NCBI RefSeq assembly: GCF_018130615.1
Contig: NZ_JAFCKB010000001.1
Coordinates: 558,001-622,000, forward strand
Origin: Bradyrhizobium manausense
GTDB lineage: Bacteria > Pseudomonadota > Alphaproteobacteria > Rhizobiales > Xanthobacteraceae
Direction: 5' to 3'
DNA length: 64,000 nucleotides
Position numbers and translations under genes: made by a program. Positions 37,554 to 47,442 of the stretch are shown piece after piece. Every line of letters begins with the position of its first letter. Position 1 is the stretch's first letter. Under the pieces are notes generated by a model. That model saw only the letters and a program-made list of their open reading frames with translations. It had not been told where the DNA came from and did no database searches.

Positions 37554-38429
37554 ATGACGCAGGCGGTATTGGGCATCATCGGCGGCTCGGGCATCTACGA
37601 TTTGCCGGGTCTCGAGGGCGCGCACGAAGAGGTGATCAAGAGCCCCTGGGGCGAGCCGTCGGCGCCGGTGCGGCGCGGGACCATTGCCGGCCTGCCGATC
37701 GTGTTCCTGCCGCGTCACGACAAGGGCCACCGGCTGTCGCCTTCCGACATCAACTATCGCGCCAATATCGACGTGCTGAAGCGCGCCGGCGTGACCGATC
37801 TGATTTCACTCTCGGCCTGCGGGTCCTTCAAGGAAGAGATGCCGCCCGGCACCTTCGTGCTCGTCGACCAGTTCGTCGACCGGACCCACAAGCGGGAGAG
37901 CTCGTTCTTCGGCAAGGGCTGTGTGGCGCATGTGTCGATGGCGCATCCCGTCTCGCCGCGGCTGCGGATTCATCTGGCCGCGGCGGCCGAGGTCGAGGGC
38001 ATCGCGATCGCGCGCGGCGGCACCTATGTCTGCATGGAGGGGCCGCAATTCTCTACCTATGCGGAGAGCATGACGTACAAGACGCTTGGTTACTCCGTGA
38101 TCGGCATGACCAACATGCCCGAGGCGAAACTCGCCCGTGAGGCCGAGATCTGTTACGCGACGGTCGCAATGGTGACCGACTTCGATTGCTGGCACCCCGA
38201 TCACGACGCCGTCACCGTGCAGGACATCATCCGCGTGCTGACCTCAAATGCCGACAAGGCCAAGGCGCTGGTGGCGCGGCTGGCCAAGGATTTTCCGCGC
38301 GAGCACGAGCCGTGCCCCATAGGCTCGGATCGTGCGCTCGACACCGCGCTGATCACTGCGCCCGAGGCGCGCGATCCCGAACTCTTGAAGAAGCTCGATG
38401 CGGTCGCCGGGCGCATCCTGCGTGCTTGA
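37554..38429 (+). CDS. mtnP: S-methyl-5'-thioadenosine phosphorylase
   Basis: Phosphorolysis of methylthioadenosine to adenine and methylthioribose-1-phosphate in methionine salvage. The 291-residue protein has IIGGSGIYDLPGL, FLPRHDKGHRLSPSDINYRAN, ACGSFKEEM, TYVCMEGPQFST and GMTNMPEAKLAREAEICYA, all typical of the MTAP family (as opposed to purine nucleoside phosphorylase). It is followed after 18 bases by mtnA, which uses its product. Confidence 0.96.
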   Translation: MTQAVLGIIGGSGIYDLPGLEGAHEEVIKSPWGEPSAPVRRGTIAGLPIVFLPRHDKGHRLSPSDINYRANIDVLKRAGVTDLISLSACGSFKEEMPPGTFVLVDQFVDRTHKRESSFFGKGCVAHVSMAHPVSPRLRIHLAAAAEVEGIAIARGGTYVCMEGPQFSTYAESMTYKTLGYSVIGMTNMPEAKLAREAEICYATVAMVTDFDCWHPDHDAVTVQDIIRVLTSNADKAKALVARLAKDFPREHEPCPIGSDRALDTALITAPEARDPELLKKLDAVAGRILRA

Positions 38430-38447
38430 GATGAAAGGCGGAATGCC

Positions 38448-39557
38448 ATGAAGGTCGACGGAAAGCATTTCCGCAGCATCTGGCGCGAGCGCGACGGCTG
38501 GTCGGTCGGCGCGATCGACCAACGCAGGCTGCCGCATGAGTTCATCGTTGCGAAGCTCACCTCGTGCGGGGATGCCGCGGTTGCGATCCGCGACATGCTG
38601 GTGCGCGGTGCACCGCTGATCGGCGCCACTGCGGCGTACGGCATGGCGCTGGCGATGCGCGAGGATGCCTCAGACGCAGGCATGAAACGCGCCTACGACA
38701 CGCTGATCGTCACGCGGCCGACCGCGATCAATCTGAAGTGGGCGCTGGACGAGATGCGCGCGGCACTCGCCCCGATCGATCCGATCGAGCGGGCCGAGGC
38801 CGCCTATGCGCGTGCCGACGAGATTGTCGAGCAGGACGTCGAGATCAACCGCGGCATTGCGGCCAACGGCCTGCCGTTGATCGAGGCGATCGTGGCCAGG
38901 AAGAAGCCGGGCGAGACGGTCAACGTGCTGACCCATTGCAACGCCGGCTGGCTCGCCACCGTCGACTGGGGCACCGCGACCGCGCCGATCTATCTGGCGC
39001 ATGAACGTGGCATCAAGATTCATGTCTGGGTCGACGAGACCCGCCCGCGCAATCAGGGCGCTTCGCTTACCGCCTGGGAGCTCGGTCACCACGGCGTGCC
39101 GCACACGGTGATTCCCGACAACACCGGGGGTCATCTGATGCAGCACGGCATGGTTGATCTCGCCATCGTCGGCACCGACCGCGTGGCCGCCAATGGTGAT
39201 GTCTGCAACAAGATCGGCACCTATCTGAAGGCGCTTGCCGCGCACGACAACGGCGTGCCGTTCTATGTCGCGCTGCCATCGCCGACGATCGATTTCGCCG
39301 TCAACGACGGCATTCGCGACATTCCGATCGAGCAGCGCAGCGGCGCAGAGGTCACTGACATGACGGGTCGTACCGCGGACGGACGGCTGGAGACGGTGCG
39401 CATTGTGGCGGAGGGCTCGCCAGTCGCGAACTACGCGTTTGATGTGACCCCGGCAAGGCTGGTGACTGGCCTGATCACTGAGCGCGGTGTGCTGAAGCCG
39501 GATCGTACCTCGCTTGCTGCTGCGTTTCCTGAGCGCATCGCTACTGCGGCGGAGTAG
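38448..39557 (+). CDS. mtnA: Methylthioribose-1-phosphate isomerase
   Basis: Converts methylthioribose-1-phosphate to the ribulose isomer in methionine salvage. The 369-residue protein has the eIF2B-like fold with [17 protein letters not shown], the active-site Cys in [11 protein letters not shown], and the Asp in [27 protein letters not shown] precedes the ATG. It forms a two-gene operon with mtnP. The later salvage genes are not in the window. Confidence 0.96.
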   Translation: MKVDGKHFRSIWRERDGWSVGAIDQRRLPHEFIVAKLTSCGDAAVAIRDMLVRGAPLIGATAAYGMALAMREDASDAGMKRAYDTLIVTRPTAINLKWALDEMRAALAPIDPIERAEAAYARADEIVEQDVEINRGIAANGLPLIEAIVARKKPGETVNVLTHCNAGWLATVDWGTATAPIYLAHERGIKIHVWVDETRPRNQGASLTAWELGHHGVPHTVIPDNTGGHLMQHGMVDLAIVGTDRVAANGDVCNKIGTYLKALAAHDNGVPFYVALPSPTIDFAVNDGIRDIPIEQRSGAEVTDMTGRTADGRLETVRIVAEGSPVANYAFDVTPARLVTGLITERGVLKPDRTSLAAAFPERIATAAE

Positions 39558-39563
39558 CGCTCA

Positions 39564-39596
39564 TAGCGTGGGTACGCTTCGCTTTGCCCACCTTAC
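39564..39596. repeat. Short family C palindrome
   Basis: GTGGGTACGCTTCGCTTTGCCCAC between the mtnA and HAD stop codons. It matches one arm of the longer element at 60231-60329 and may act as a terminator for both converging genes. Confidence 0.6.
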
Positions 39597-39618
39597 GGCA
39601 GCCACAGCTTTCCGCGAA

Positions 39619-40254
39619 CTATCTTAGCTTCAACCCCGTCGCTGCCTCGAGCTCGGCGATCGCCTGCGCGCCGCTCGTGACCTTGATCGTGGTCATACCC
39701 ATCTCGCGCGCCGGCTTCAAATTGACGCCGAGGTCGTCGAGATAAACGCATGTTTTCGGATCGACCTTCAGCGTCTCGACCATCTGCTGGTAAATACGTG
39801 GATCGGGCTTGCGCAGGCCGATCTTGGCGGATTCGATCACATGGTCGAACAGCACCATGACCTCCGCGATGTAGAGTGAGCGACCGGTCATGCTGCCGAT
39901 CGCGTTGGCCGGCAAATTGTTGGTGATGCAACCGGTCTTGAATTGCGCCTTGACGCGCTTCAAGGCCTCGACCATCTCGGGGCGCAGATCGCCCTGGATG
40001 AGCGGCAGCACCTCGCGGCCGCGCACCTCAGCGCCAAGCGCGCGTGATTCTTCGGCGAAAAGCTTGTCGAACGTGTCGATATCGACCTCGGCGCGCTCGA
40101 ACCTGGCCCAGGCATTTTCCAGATGGTTGGCCGCATTGGTGCGTCGGATAATGTCGATCGGCAAGCCGCGCTCCGTCTCGAACCGCGAAAAGGCCTCGAA
40201 CGGCGAGCTTGTCAACACGCCGCCAAAATCAAAGATCACCGCCTCGATGGTCAC
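39619..40254 (-). CDS. HAD-superfamily hydrolase, subfamily IA
   Basis: A 211-residue phosphatase-like protein of unknown substrate. Motif I is FDFGGVLTSS, where the usual second Asp of DxD is Gly, as in the phosphatase domain of soluble epoxide hydrolase and ACAD10-type proteins. Motif II is CITNN, motif III lies in KIGLRKPDPRIY and motif IV is VYLDDLGVNLKPA. Cap domain C1 is between about 15 and 95. It converges with mtnA and shows no functional link to salvage. Confidence 0.87.
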   Translation of the reverse strand: MTIEAVIFDFGGVLTSSPFEAFSRFETERGLPIDIIRRTNAANHLENAWARFERAEVDIDTFDKLFAEESRALGAEVRGREVLPLIQGDLRPEMVEALKRVKAQFKTGCITNNLPANAIGSMTGRSLYIAEVMVLFDHVIESAKIGLRKPDPRIYQQMVETLKVDPKTCVYLDDLGVNLKPAREMGMTTIKVTSGAQAIAELEAATGLKLR

Positions 40255-40351
40255 TGTCCCGCCCTCGTCAATTCCTTCCCAAGAGCGCTAGCATGCGGTA
40301 TCGGCAAGGACCAGTCCGAAGCAGTCCCCGCTGATGCCGAAGCGTGTTCCC

Positions 40352-41110
40352 ATGAAGAAGCTTGCAATTCTCATCGCATCTACGCTGCTGCTCGCCACGC
40401 GCGCTCACGCCATTGTCGGCGGTGGTACGCCGCAGACGGAAGGCGTCGCGCGCGCGGTCGTCACCATCGTCGGCTCGCGCGGCAATTTCTGCACGGGCAC
40501 TCTGATTGCGCCGAAGCTCGTGCTGACGGTTGCCCACTGCGTGCAACCCGGTGCGGACTACAAGATCGTCGATCGCGGCGCTGACGGCCAGCCGCAATTG
40601 TTGAACGTGCGCACCGTGGCGATCCATCCAAGTTTCAACATGCAGGCCATGCAGGCGCATCGCGCCACGGCCGACGTGGCATTGCTGCAACTGGAAATTC
40701 CACTCAAGGGAAAATCGGCGGTGCCGGTTGGCGCGCCGACCATTCCAATTCAAGTCGGCAGCCGTTTCACCATCGCGGGCATCGGTGTCACTATGCGCGG
40801 TGATGGCAAGAGCGGCGGGACGATTCGGGTTGCCGGTCTCGTTGCCACGGGCCAGCCTGGCACGTTCCAGATACGCCTGGTCGATCCCGTAACCAACGGT
40901 GTTCGCGACGGAATCGGTGCTTGCACCGGTGATTCCGGCGGTCCGGTGTTCGAGGACAAGCCGAATGGCGCGGTGCTCGTCGGCGTCATCAGCTGGTCGA
41001 CTGGATCGAATGGTGCCGCTGGCTGCGGCGGATTGACCGGCGTCACGCCGCTGACTCTTTACCGGGATTGGATCTTGCAGACCGCGCGGAGCTGGGGCGC
41101 GGCGTTGTAG
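40352..41110 (+). CDS. Secreted trypsin-like serine protease
   Basis: S1-family endopeptidase exported by Sec. From ATG 40352 the 252-residue precursor starts with the signal peptide KKLAILIASTLLLATRAHA, followed at once by IVGGG. The catalytic triad is His62 (TVAHCV), Asp108 (TADVALLQL) and Ser195 (CTGDSGGPVF). Four or more cysteines can form disulfides. Because IVGG follows the signal-peptidase site directly, no propeptide has to be removed to give the activating N-terminus. An in-frame ATG at 40334 would lengthen the signal peptide by six residues. Confidence 0.9.
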   Translation: MKKLAILIASTLLLATRAHAIVGGGTPQTEGVARAVVTIVGSRGNFCTGTLIAPKLVLTVAHCVQPGADYKIVDRGADGQPQLLNVRTVAIHPSFNMQAMQAHRATADVALLQLEIPLKGKSAVPVGAPTIPIQVGSRFTIAGIGVTMRGDGKSGGTIRVAGLVATGQPGTFQIRLVDPVTNGVRDGIGACTGDSGGPVFEDKPNGAVLVGVISWSTGSNGAAGCGGLTGVTPLTLYRDWILQTARSWGAAL

Positions 41111-41232
41111 TTTGATCGCGGCTTGATCTATGTCATTTTGCAGAGGAAGCGCGATGGGTGATCATGCCCGTCGCTGAGGAAACGTGTCGCCAATCAATGG
41201 CGGCCTGAACAAGACAAGGCATAGAAACAACA

Positions 41233-42735
41233 ATGAATGTCGCTGTTCGCACTCACGCCACGGCCAAGCAGGATTCTGAACATTTCGACGTGCTGATCGT
41301 CGGCGCCGGCATCTCCGGCATCGGAAGCGCTTATCACATCGAAAAGCAGCTTCCGGGCACGAGTTACGTCATCCTGGAGACGCAGGCGACGTTCGGCGGC
41401 ACCTGGAGCACGCATCGCTATCCCGGCATCCGCTCGGACAGCGATCTCCATACCTTCGGCTACAGCTTCAAGCCCTGGGTGGGTCCGCCGATTGCAACCG
41501 CCGACGAAATCCTTGCCTACATGAACGAGGTGATCGACGACAACGATATCGCCCGCCATATCCGCTACAAGCACGAGATCAATTCGGCGAGCTGGTCGAG
41601 CGAGCGGAATCTATGGACCATCGAGGCGGTGACCACGGACACCGGCGAGGCAAGGACCTTCACCGCCAACTTCCTCTGGATGTGCCAGGGCTACTACCGC
41701 CATTCGGAAGGCTACACGCCGCAATGGAAGGGCATGGATCGCTTCAAGGGCCGTATCGTCCATCCGCAGACCTGGCCTGACGATATCGATCTCAAGGCGA
41801 AGAAGGTCGTCGTGATCGGCTCGGGCGCGACCGCGGCGACACTGGTGCCGAACATTGCGGACGAGTGCGCGCATGTCACCATGCTGCAGCGCTCGCCGAC
41901 TTATTTTCGCCTGGGGCGCAACGCCATCGAGATCGCGGAGGAATTGCGCCGGCTCCAGGTCGACGAGGCCTGGATCCACGAGATCGTTCGCCGTAAGATC
42001 TTGTTCGAGCAGGATGCATTCACAAAGCTCTGTCTGGCGAGGCCCGAGCAGGTGAAGAAGGAACTGATCGGCCAGATCAGCGCAGTGCTCGGTCCGGACT
42101 ACGACGTCGAGACCCATTTCACGCCGAACTACCGGCCGTGGCGGCAGCGCATCGCCTTCGTGCCCGACTCCGACCTGTTCAAGGGCATCGCCAGCGGCAA
42201 GGCGTCCGTCGTTACCGATGAAATCGAGTGCTTCGTCGAGAATGGCATCCAGCTCAAATCGGGCAAGCTGCTCGAGGCCGATGTCATCGTCACCGCGACC
42301 GGCTTCAATCTTTCCGCGCTGGGCGACATCGCCTTCGAGATCGACGGCAAGCCGCTCGCCTTCGGCGACACCGTCACCTATCGCGGCATGATGTTCACCG
42401 GCGTGCCGAACATGGTCTGGGTGTTCGGCTATTTCCGTGCGAGCTGGACGTTGCGCGTGGATCTCGTTGCCGATTTCGTCTGCCGGCTGCTCGGCCACAT
42501 GAAGGCGAAGGGCAGCAAGAAGGTCGAGGTCAAGCTGCGGCCTGAGGACCACGACATGCCGATCCTGCCCTGGATCGATCCGGAAAACTTCAACCCCGGC
42601 TACATCATGCGTAACATGGACTTGCTGCCCAAGCGCGGCGACAAGCCGGAATGGCAGCACAGCCAGGATTACTGGACCGAAAAGGACGAGATCCCGAAGA
42701 CGGATCTGGACGACAACGCGTTTGTGTATGGGTGA
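41233..42735 (+). CDS. Flavin monooxygenase, Baeyer-Villiger type
   Basis: NADPH- and FAD-dependent monooxygenase of 500 residues that inserts oxygen next to a ketone or oxidises a heteroatom. Features are the FAD site GAGISGIGSAYHI, the GGTWSTHRYPGIRSD block, the Baeyer-Villiger fingerprint FKGRIVHPQTW (F-x-G-x-x-x-H-x-x-x-W), the NADPH site VIGSGATAATL, and VTATGFN near the C-terminus. The substrate is unknown and no hydrolase is adjacent to process an ester product. Confidence 0.93.
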   Translation: MNVAVRTHATAKQDSEHFDVLIVGAGISGIGSAYHIEKQLPGTSYVILETQATFGGTWSTHRYPGIRSDSDLHTFGYSFKPWVGPPIATADEILAYMNEVIDDNDIARHIRYKHEINSASWSSERNLWTIEAVTTDTGEARTFTANFLWMCQGYYRHSEGYTPQWKGMDRFKGRIVHPQTWPDDIDLKAKKVVVIGSGATAATLVPNIADECAHVTMLQRSPTYFRLGRNAIEIAEELRRLQVDEAWIHEIVRRKILFEQDAFTKLCLARPEQVKKELIGQISAVLGPDYDVETHFTPNYRPWRQRIAFVPDSDLFKGIASGKASVVTDEIECFVENGIQLKSGKLLEADVIVTATGFNLSALGDIAFEIDGKPLAFGDTVTYRGMMFTGVPNMVWVFGYFRASWTLRVDLVADFVCRLLGHMKAKGSKKVEVKLRPEDHDMPILPWIDPENFNPGYIMRNMDLLPKRGDKPEWQHSQDYWTEKDEIPKTDLDDNAFVYG

Positions 42736-42760
42736 TTAGACCGGCCGTTCGTTCTCCGCT

Positions 42761-42797
42761 GTCGTCCTGGATCGGCGCTTCGCTTGTCCAGGACGAC
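42761..42797. repeat. Inverted repeat after the monooxygenase gene
   Basis: GTCGTCCTGGA (42761-42771) and TCCAGGACGAC (42787-42797) pair perfectly over a 15-base loop, 25 bases after the stop codon. Related to family B; may terminate transcription. Confidence 0.7.
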
Positions 42798-42996
42798 GGC
42801 CGGACGGAATCGTGCTCTGATTGCGAGAGGCTGCCCAACGGCGCCGCGCTGGCGACGGATTCTGCGCTGATCACGGCATCGGTGCAGATGAACTGGATGA
42901 ACGGCTGGTCCGCATCGGCGACCTTCGAGGGCGAATTCTCGAATGTCACGCCGCTCATACGCCGGCAAGGGCGTTGTGCGCTACAACTGGTAGGCC

Positions 42997-43827
42997 CTAC
43001 CGCTTCGGCTGCGCCGGCTTGCGCGGCGGGCGCGGAGCGGCGGCGGGTGCGGGAGTTCCGCTCATCTTGTTGGCGGCATCGCTGACGTCGAGCAGCGAGC
43101 GGCGGGTGTCTTCGAGGAAGTTGGCCGATTTCTTCTTCATGGTGTCGGCGAGCTCGTGCAGCCCCTTCACCTTCTCGAACAGCTCGTCGGCCTTGCCGTC
43201 GACGAAGCCCGGCACCACGCCCTCGATCTTGGTGACCGCCTTGTCGAACCCCGCAAAAGCATTGTCGACCTTCAGCATCACGGCGTCGATCTCATCGCCC
43301 TTACCCCTGAGGTCGGCGGTGTAGTTTTCGAATGTGCGCAGGCCGTCCTTGATCGCCGGCGCGTTGCTGATGATGGTGCGGTCGACGCTGTGCAGTGTGT
43401 CGACGATGGATTCGGCGTCGCTGAGATCTGCGGTCAGGACCGGCACGCCATCCGAGTCCAGCGGCACTGGCGGTGCGGACGGGGCACCGCCGATCAGCGA
43501 GACCGCAGCGACACCGGTGAGACCCTGGAACTCGATGCCGGCCACCGTGTCCTTGCGGATCGGCGCGCTATTGTCGAGCGACACCAGCGCCACGACCTTG
43601 CGCGGATTATCCAGCTTGATCGACAGGATCTGGCCCGCGGGCACGCCGTCGAAATTGACCGGGCCGCCGCGGCGCAGGCCGCTTGCGGAACCGCCTTCGA
43701 ACACGACGCGCAATTGGCTACGGCTCTGGATGGCGCGCCATTTTTGTACGCCGAGCATGCCGCCGAACGCCACGGCGATCACCGCCAGTGTCGTCGTCCC
43801 GATCGCCAGATTGCTCGCGCGTGCCAT
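42997..43827 (-). CDS. Orphan MCE/MlaD-family protein
   Basis: Inner-membrane-anchored lipid-transport substrate-binding protein of 276 residues. A TM helix (about 8-28) is followed by one MCE domain (LRVVFEGGSASGLRRGGPVNFDGVPAGQILSI), then a long helical region (about 125-255) and a Pro/Ala/Lys tail. MCE proteins normally act with an ABC ATPase and permease (MlaF/MlaE type), but neither is nearby, so partners must be encoded elsewhere. The single domain and helical C-terminus resemble the hexameric needle-forming type. Confidence 0.88.
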   Translation of the reverse strand: MARASNLAIGTTTLAVIAVAFGGMLGVQKWRAIQSRSQLRVVFEGGSASGLRRGGPVNFDGVPAGQILSIKLDNPRKVVALVSLDNSAPIRKDTVAGIEFQGLTGVAAVSLIGGAPSAPPVPLDSDGVPVLTADLSDAESIVDTLHSVDRTIISNAPAIKDGLRTFENYTADLRGKGDEIDAVMLKVDNAFAGFDKAVTKIEGVVPGFVDGKADELFEKVKGLHELADTMKKKSANFLEDTRRSLLDVSDAANKMSGTPAPAAAPRPPRKPAQPKR

Positions 43828-43926
43828 GCGGGTGCGATTTTACGACCAAAGCGGGGAAGTTGGAAGGAGCCCGGACGGCCGCAATGTTAGCGCGGGCGGG
43901 TTAACGACTTGCCCGCCCATGCGACA

Positions 43927-46146
43927 TCAATGCTTGGCAGCGCTTCTTGCCGCCGCATTGTTCAACACGATCAGGGCATCGACCGCGACACCGGTTTTGG
44001 CATTGATCAGGAAGGGGTTGACGTCGATCGAAGCGATCCGGTTGCCGGCATCCGCAATCAAATTGGACAGGCCGACCAGTGCTTTTACGGCCGAAGTCTC
44101 GTGCAGGGCCGGCCTGCCGCGATAACCGCGCATCTTGATGCCGGCCTTGGTGCGGCCGATCAGAAGCCGGGCCTCGGCCTCGTCCAGCGGTGCGCCGGCC
44201 AGCGCCACGTCCTTCATCAGCTCGATATCGATGCCGCCGGTGCCGAACAGCACGACCGGACCCATTTCGGCATCGAGCGAGGCGCCGACCACGAGCTCGA
44301 GCTCGGCCTTGACCTGCTGCGCGATCAGGATGCCGTCGAGCTTCGGCCTACCCTTCAGCTTCGTCACTCGTGCGGTGATGTCGGAAAAGGCCTTCTTCAC
44401 TTCGGCCGCGCTGGTGAGGTTCAGCACCACACCGCCGATATCGGATTTGTGCAGGATCTCGGCGCTCACGACTTTCGCCACCACCGGAAAGCCGATCTGC
44501 TTTGCGATCTTCACCGCCTCTGCCGCCGTCTGCGCAATTCCTTCCCTCGAAACCGGGATGCCATAGGCCCTCAGCAGCTTCTTTGATGCGACCTCGTCGA
44601 GCGCAGCACCGCTCGCCGACTTCAACGCTTTCTCCAGCACGGCGCGCGCGGCGGGCTTCGAGCTGGAGACGATGTCAGGCACCTCCTTGCGCAGCTTGGC
44701 GTAGGCGAGCAGAGATTTGATGGCTGTCACGGCGCGGTCCATGCCCTGCATCGCTGCGAGATGCGGCAACGACTTTCGCAGGCCCTTGGTGAACTCGGTG
44801 AAGCCGATCGACATCGCGCTGATATAGATCACGGGCTTTGACGCCCGGCTTGCCATCTCGTTGACGATGCGCAAATTGCGCTCGCGCTGCTCGTGTGGCG
44901 CTTTTGGAAGCTCGGCGTCGATGATGACGATGTCGATATCGGGATCGTCGATCATCAGCTTGATCGACTTCATGTAGACGGAGGGATCGACCACCGCGGC
45001 AAAGCCGGCGTCGAGCGGATTACCGACGATCGAGCCCGGCCCCAGCATTTTTGCAAGCTCGCCGCTGACATGCGGGATCAGCGGCGCAAAGTTCAGGCCT
45101 TGTGCATAGAAGGCGTCGATCAGCATGCCGCGCTTGCCGCCGGATAACGTCACCGCCGCAAGCCGGTCGCCTCTCGGCACTGCGGCGTGGACGAAGCATT
45201 CGGTGGTCTCGATCAATTCGTCGAGCCCGCTCACGCGGATCACACCCTCACGGGTTGCGATCGCGTCGAACGTCTCGATCGAACCCGCCAGCGCACCGGT
45301 GTGCGCCATCGCGGCGGCGCGACCACCCTCCGACGATCCGAGCTTGAGCGCGATCACCGGCTTGCTCGCGGCACGCGCCGCTTTGCAGGCGTCGCGAAAC
45401 GCCTTGGTGTTGCGCACGCCTTCGAGATAGACCACGATCACCCCAACGCTCGGATCTTCGGCGAAATAGCGCATCAGGTCCGGCGTCTCGAGCCCGGTTT
45501 CGTTGCCGGTTGTCACCATATAGCCGACACCGACGCCGCGATCCTCCAGCGCCTGCCGGATCGCCATGACGATGGCGCCGGATTGGCCGGCAATCGCTAC
45601 CGCGCCCTGTTCCATGGTGACGATGCGGTCGTCGATATTGGTGAAAAGCTTTTCGCCGGCGCTCAGATTGCCGAGGCAATTCGGGCCGGTTACGGCGAGG
45701 CCCGTCTCGCGCACGGCCTGTCGCAGTTCGGCGGCGAGCTTCTGGCTTTCATCATCCTGCAACTCGCTGAAACCCGAAGTGACGATGGTGGCTGACCGCG
45801 CGCCGGCCGCAGCAGCGTCGCGGATCACCTGCACGGCAAAGCGTGCGGGCACCAGCACCAGGACGTGATCGGGCTTCTCAGGGAGACTCGCAAAATCCTT
45901 GTAGCAGGGCACGCCCCAGATGGTGTTGCGCTTGGCGTTGACCGGATAGAGCCCGCCCTCGTAGCCGTACTTGATCAGATTGTTCCAGATACGCTCGGCG
46001 TAATTGCCCGGCTTGTTGGTCGCGCCCACCAGCACGATGTTGTGCGGATGCAGCATGGCGTGGATGCCCTTGACGATCTCGCTGGCATCGGGCGGCGGCG
46101 ACCATGGGCGGGCAGGAACCGACGCGGCAGAGACCTGAGCTTCCAT
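43927..46146 (-). CDS. Fused ADP-forming acyl-CoA synthetase (acetate-CoA ligase type)
   Basis: Makes acyl-CoA and ADP from a carboxylic acid, ATP and CoA, or runs in reverse to make ATP. The 739-residue protein fuses both subunits: CoA-binding Rossmann domain (HNIVLVGATNKPGNYA), ligase-CoA domains with the AHTGALAGS block, which holds the conserved His, and a C-terminal ATP-grasp domain (LLRAYGIPVSREGIA to IASIDVNPFLI). There is no GNAT domain, so it is not a Pat-type lysine acetyltransferase. Preferred acid is unknown; homologues act on acetate, pimelate, feruloyl and others. Confidence 0.88.
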   Translation of the reverse strand: MEAQVSAASVPARPWSPPPDASEIVKGIHAMLHPHNIVLVGATNKPGNYAERIWNNLIKYGYEGGLYPVNAKRNTIWGVPCYKDFASLPEKPDHVLVLVPARFAVQVIRDAAAAGARSATIVTSGFSELQDDESQKLAAELRQAVRETGLAVTGPNCLGNLSAGEKLFTNIDDRIVTMEQGAVAIAGQSGAIVMAIRQALEDRGVGVGYMVTTGNETGLETPDLMRYFAEDPSVGVIVVYLEGVRNTKAFRDACKAARAASKPVIALKLGSSEGGRAAAMAHTGALAGSIETFDAIATREGVIRVSGLDELIETTECFVHAAVPRGDRLAAVTLSGGKRGMLIDAFYAQGLNFAPLIPHVSGELAKMLGPGSIVGNPLDAGFAAVVDPSVYMKSIKLMIDDPDIDIVIIDAELPKAPHEQRERNLRIVNEMASRASKPVIYISAMSIGFTEFTKGLRKSLPHLAAMQGMDRAVTAIKSLLAYAKLRKEVPDIVSSSKPAARAVLEKALKSASGAALDEVASKKLLRAYGIPVSREGIAQTAAEAVKIAKQIGFPVVAKVVSAEILHKSDIGGVVLNLTSAAEVKKAFSDITARVTKLKGRPKLDGILIAQQVKAELELVVGASLDAEMGPVVLFGTGGIDIELMKDVALAGAPLDEAEARLLIGRTKAGIKMRGYRGRPALHETSAVKALVGLSNLIADAGNRIASIDVNPFLINAKTGVAVDALIVLNNAAARSAAKH

Positions 46147-46298
46147 GGTGTGACCTCACCTGTTGTTCTTCTTGGCGGTGCGTCACGTGGTTGTATGGCG
46201 AGTTGCGGGGAGTGGCAACCAGCACAGCTGCATGCCGCCGGGCGGAATGCGCGGCGGATCGCAAATGACGACTTCAATCGTCGGTTCGCGTCGCCGCC

Positions 46299-47279
46299 TC
46301 AATAGCGCAAGACCCCGCATTTGTAGGCATAGTGATAGGCGAGCTGCTGAAGGAGATAAGGTGCGATGGCACGGCGGATCTGCATCTGCGTCGGATCGAA
46401 TCCGAGGACGCGGCGCCGCAAGATGCCCATTTCCTTGACGCCGATCGCGTAAGTGGCTGCGGTCTTCTGCGCATCATGGATGCGGAAACAGGAGAGAAAC
46501 CGCGGCAGGCGCACGAACTTGAATCCAGCGCCCTGCGCCCGCAGGATGAAGTCCCAGTCCATCGCATAATGGAAGCTTTCGTCGATCGGACCGATCTTGT
46601 CCCACACGCGCTTACGCCAGAACATCGTCTCCTGCGGAATGTAGTCGGCATATTGCAGCGCCTTGCCGTCGTGGCGGGGCAGGACCGCGCGGCCGACTTC
46701 GAGCCCCTCGCGATCGATGAAGATGCGGTTGCCGTAGACGATGTCGACATCGGGATGCGACATGAAATAGCTGACGATATAGGCGAGCGTGCCCGGCAGC
46801 AGCATGTCGTCGCTGTTGAGATAAGCCATGATCTCGCAATCGACGCCGGCAAAACCGAGGTTGATGGCGTTGGACTGGCCCTTGTCCGGCTCGCTTTTCC
46901 AGCTGATGCTGTCGCCGCGGCTCTTCAGAAGATCGATCGTGCCGTCGATCGAGGCGCCGTCCTGCACGTGATAATAGAGGTTCGGATACGCCTGGCCCAG
47001 GATGCTCTCGATCGTGGCGTCGAGATATTGCGCGTGATTGTAGCTCGGCGTGACCATCGCGATCCGCGGTGCGTTCGCAGGGGTCGCGGGTGCGGAGTTG
47101 AACGCGTTCAGGTTGAGCAATCGCGCCGGATATTGCTCGAAGGTCCACATCGGCGGACGCCGCCAAAGACTGCGAAGCGAGGAACGTCTCTGACCGGCCG
47201 CAACGAGATCGAGATTCCGCTCCAGCAGCGCGACACGGTTTTCGAGCTGCTCCACTCGCTGCCTGAGTTCTTCGTCCAT
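46299..47279 (-). CDS. Family 2 glycosyltransferase with N-terminal coiled coil
   Basis: A 326-residue GT-A glycosyltransferase, probably for surface polysaccharide. Residues 1-28 (LRQRVEQLENRVALLERNLD) form a short coiled coil. The nucleotide-sugar domain shows IAMVTPSYNHAQYLDATIESIL, DGASIDGT and LNSDDMLLPG, with the metal-binding Asp pair replaced by SDD as is common. A base-like Asp lies in YAMDWDF. No other polysaccharide gene is adjacent. Confidence 0.88.
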   Translation of the reverse strand: MDEELRQRVEQLENRVALLERNLDLVAAGQRRSSLRSLWRRPPMWTFEQYPARLLNLNAFNSAPATPANAPRIAMVTPSYNHAQYLDATIESILGQAYPNLYYHVQDGASIDGTIDLLKSRGDSISWKSEPDKGQSNAINLGFAGVDCEIMAYLNSDDMLLPGTLAYIVSYFMSHPDVDIVYGNRIFIDREGLEVGRAVLPRHDGKALQYADYIPQETMFWRKRVWDKIGPIDESFHYAMDWDFILRAQGAGFKFVRLPRFLSCFRIHDAQKTAATYAIGVKEMGILRRRVLGFDPTQMQIRRAIAPYLLQQLAYHYAYKCGVLRY

Positions 47280-47442
47280 TTACCCCTTCTTCCCGCCCGG
47301 CTCCGCCGCAAAATTCGCAGGCCTTTGCTTACAAGTCTACAGTCGGTAGCGCCAGTTCAGCGGTTCCATTGACGCGCCTGCCGCGCACGCCACGCATGTT
47401 TGCGGGAGCGCGACCGATCCCACACGGGTCGATTGCGAATGG

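Noticed and set aside
41611-42660. 349-codon minus-strand frame
   Set aside because: Antisense to the Baeyer-Villiger-type monooxygenase gene and without motifs.
43927-46146. Protein lysine acetyltransferase of the Pat type
   Set aside because: The CoA-ligase-like domains are present but no GNAT domain follows, so an ADP-forming acyl-CoA synthetase is the better call.
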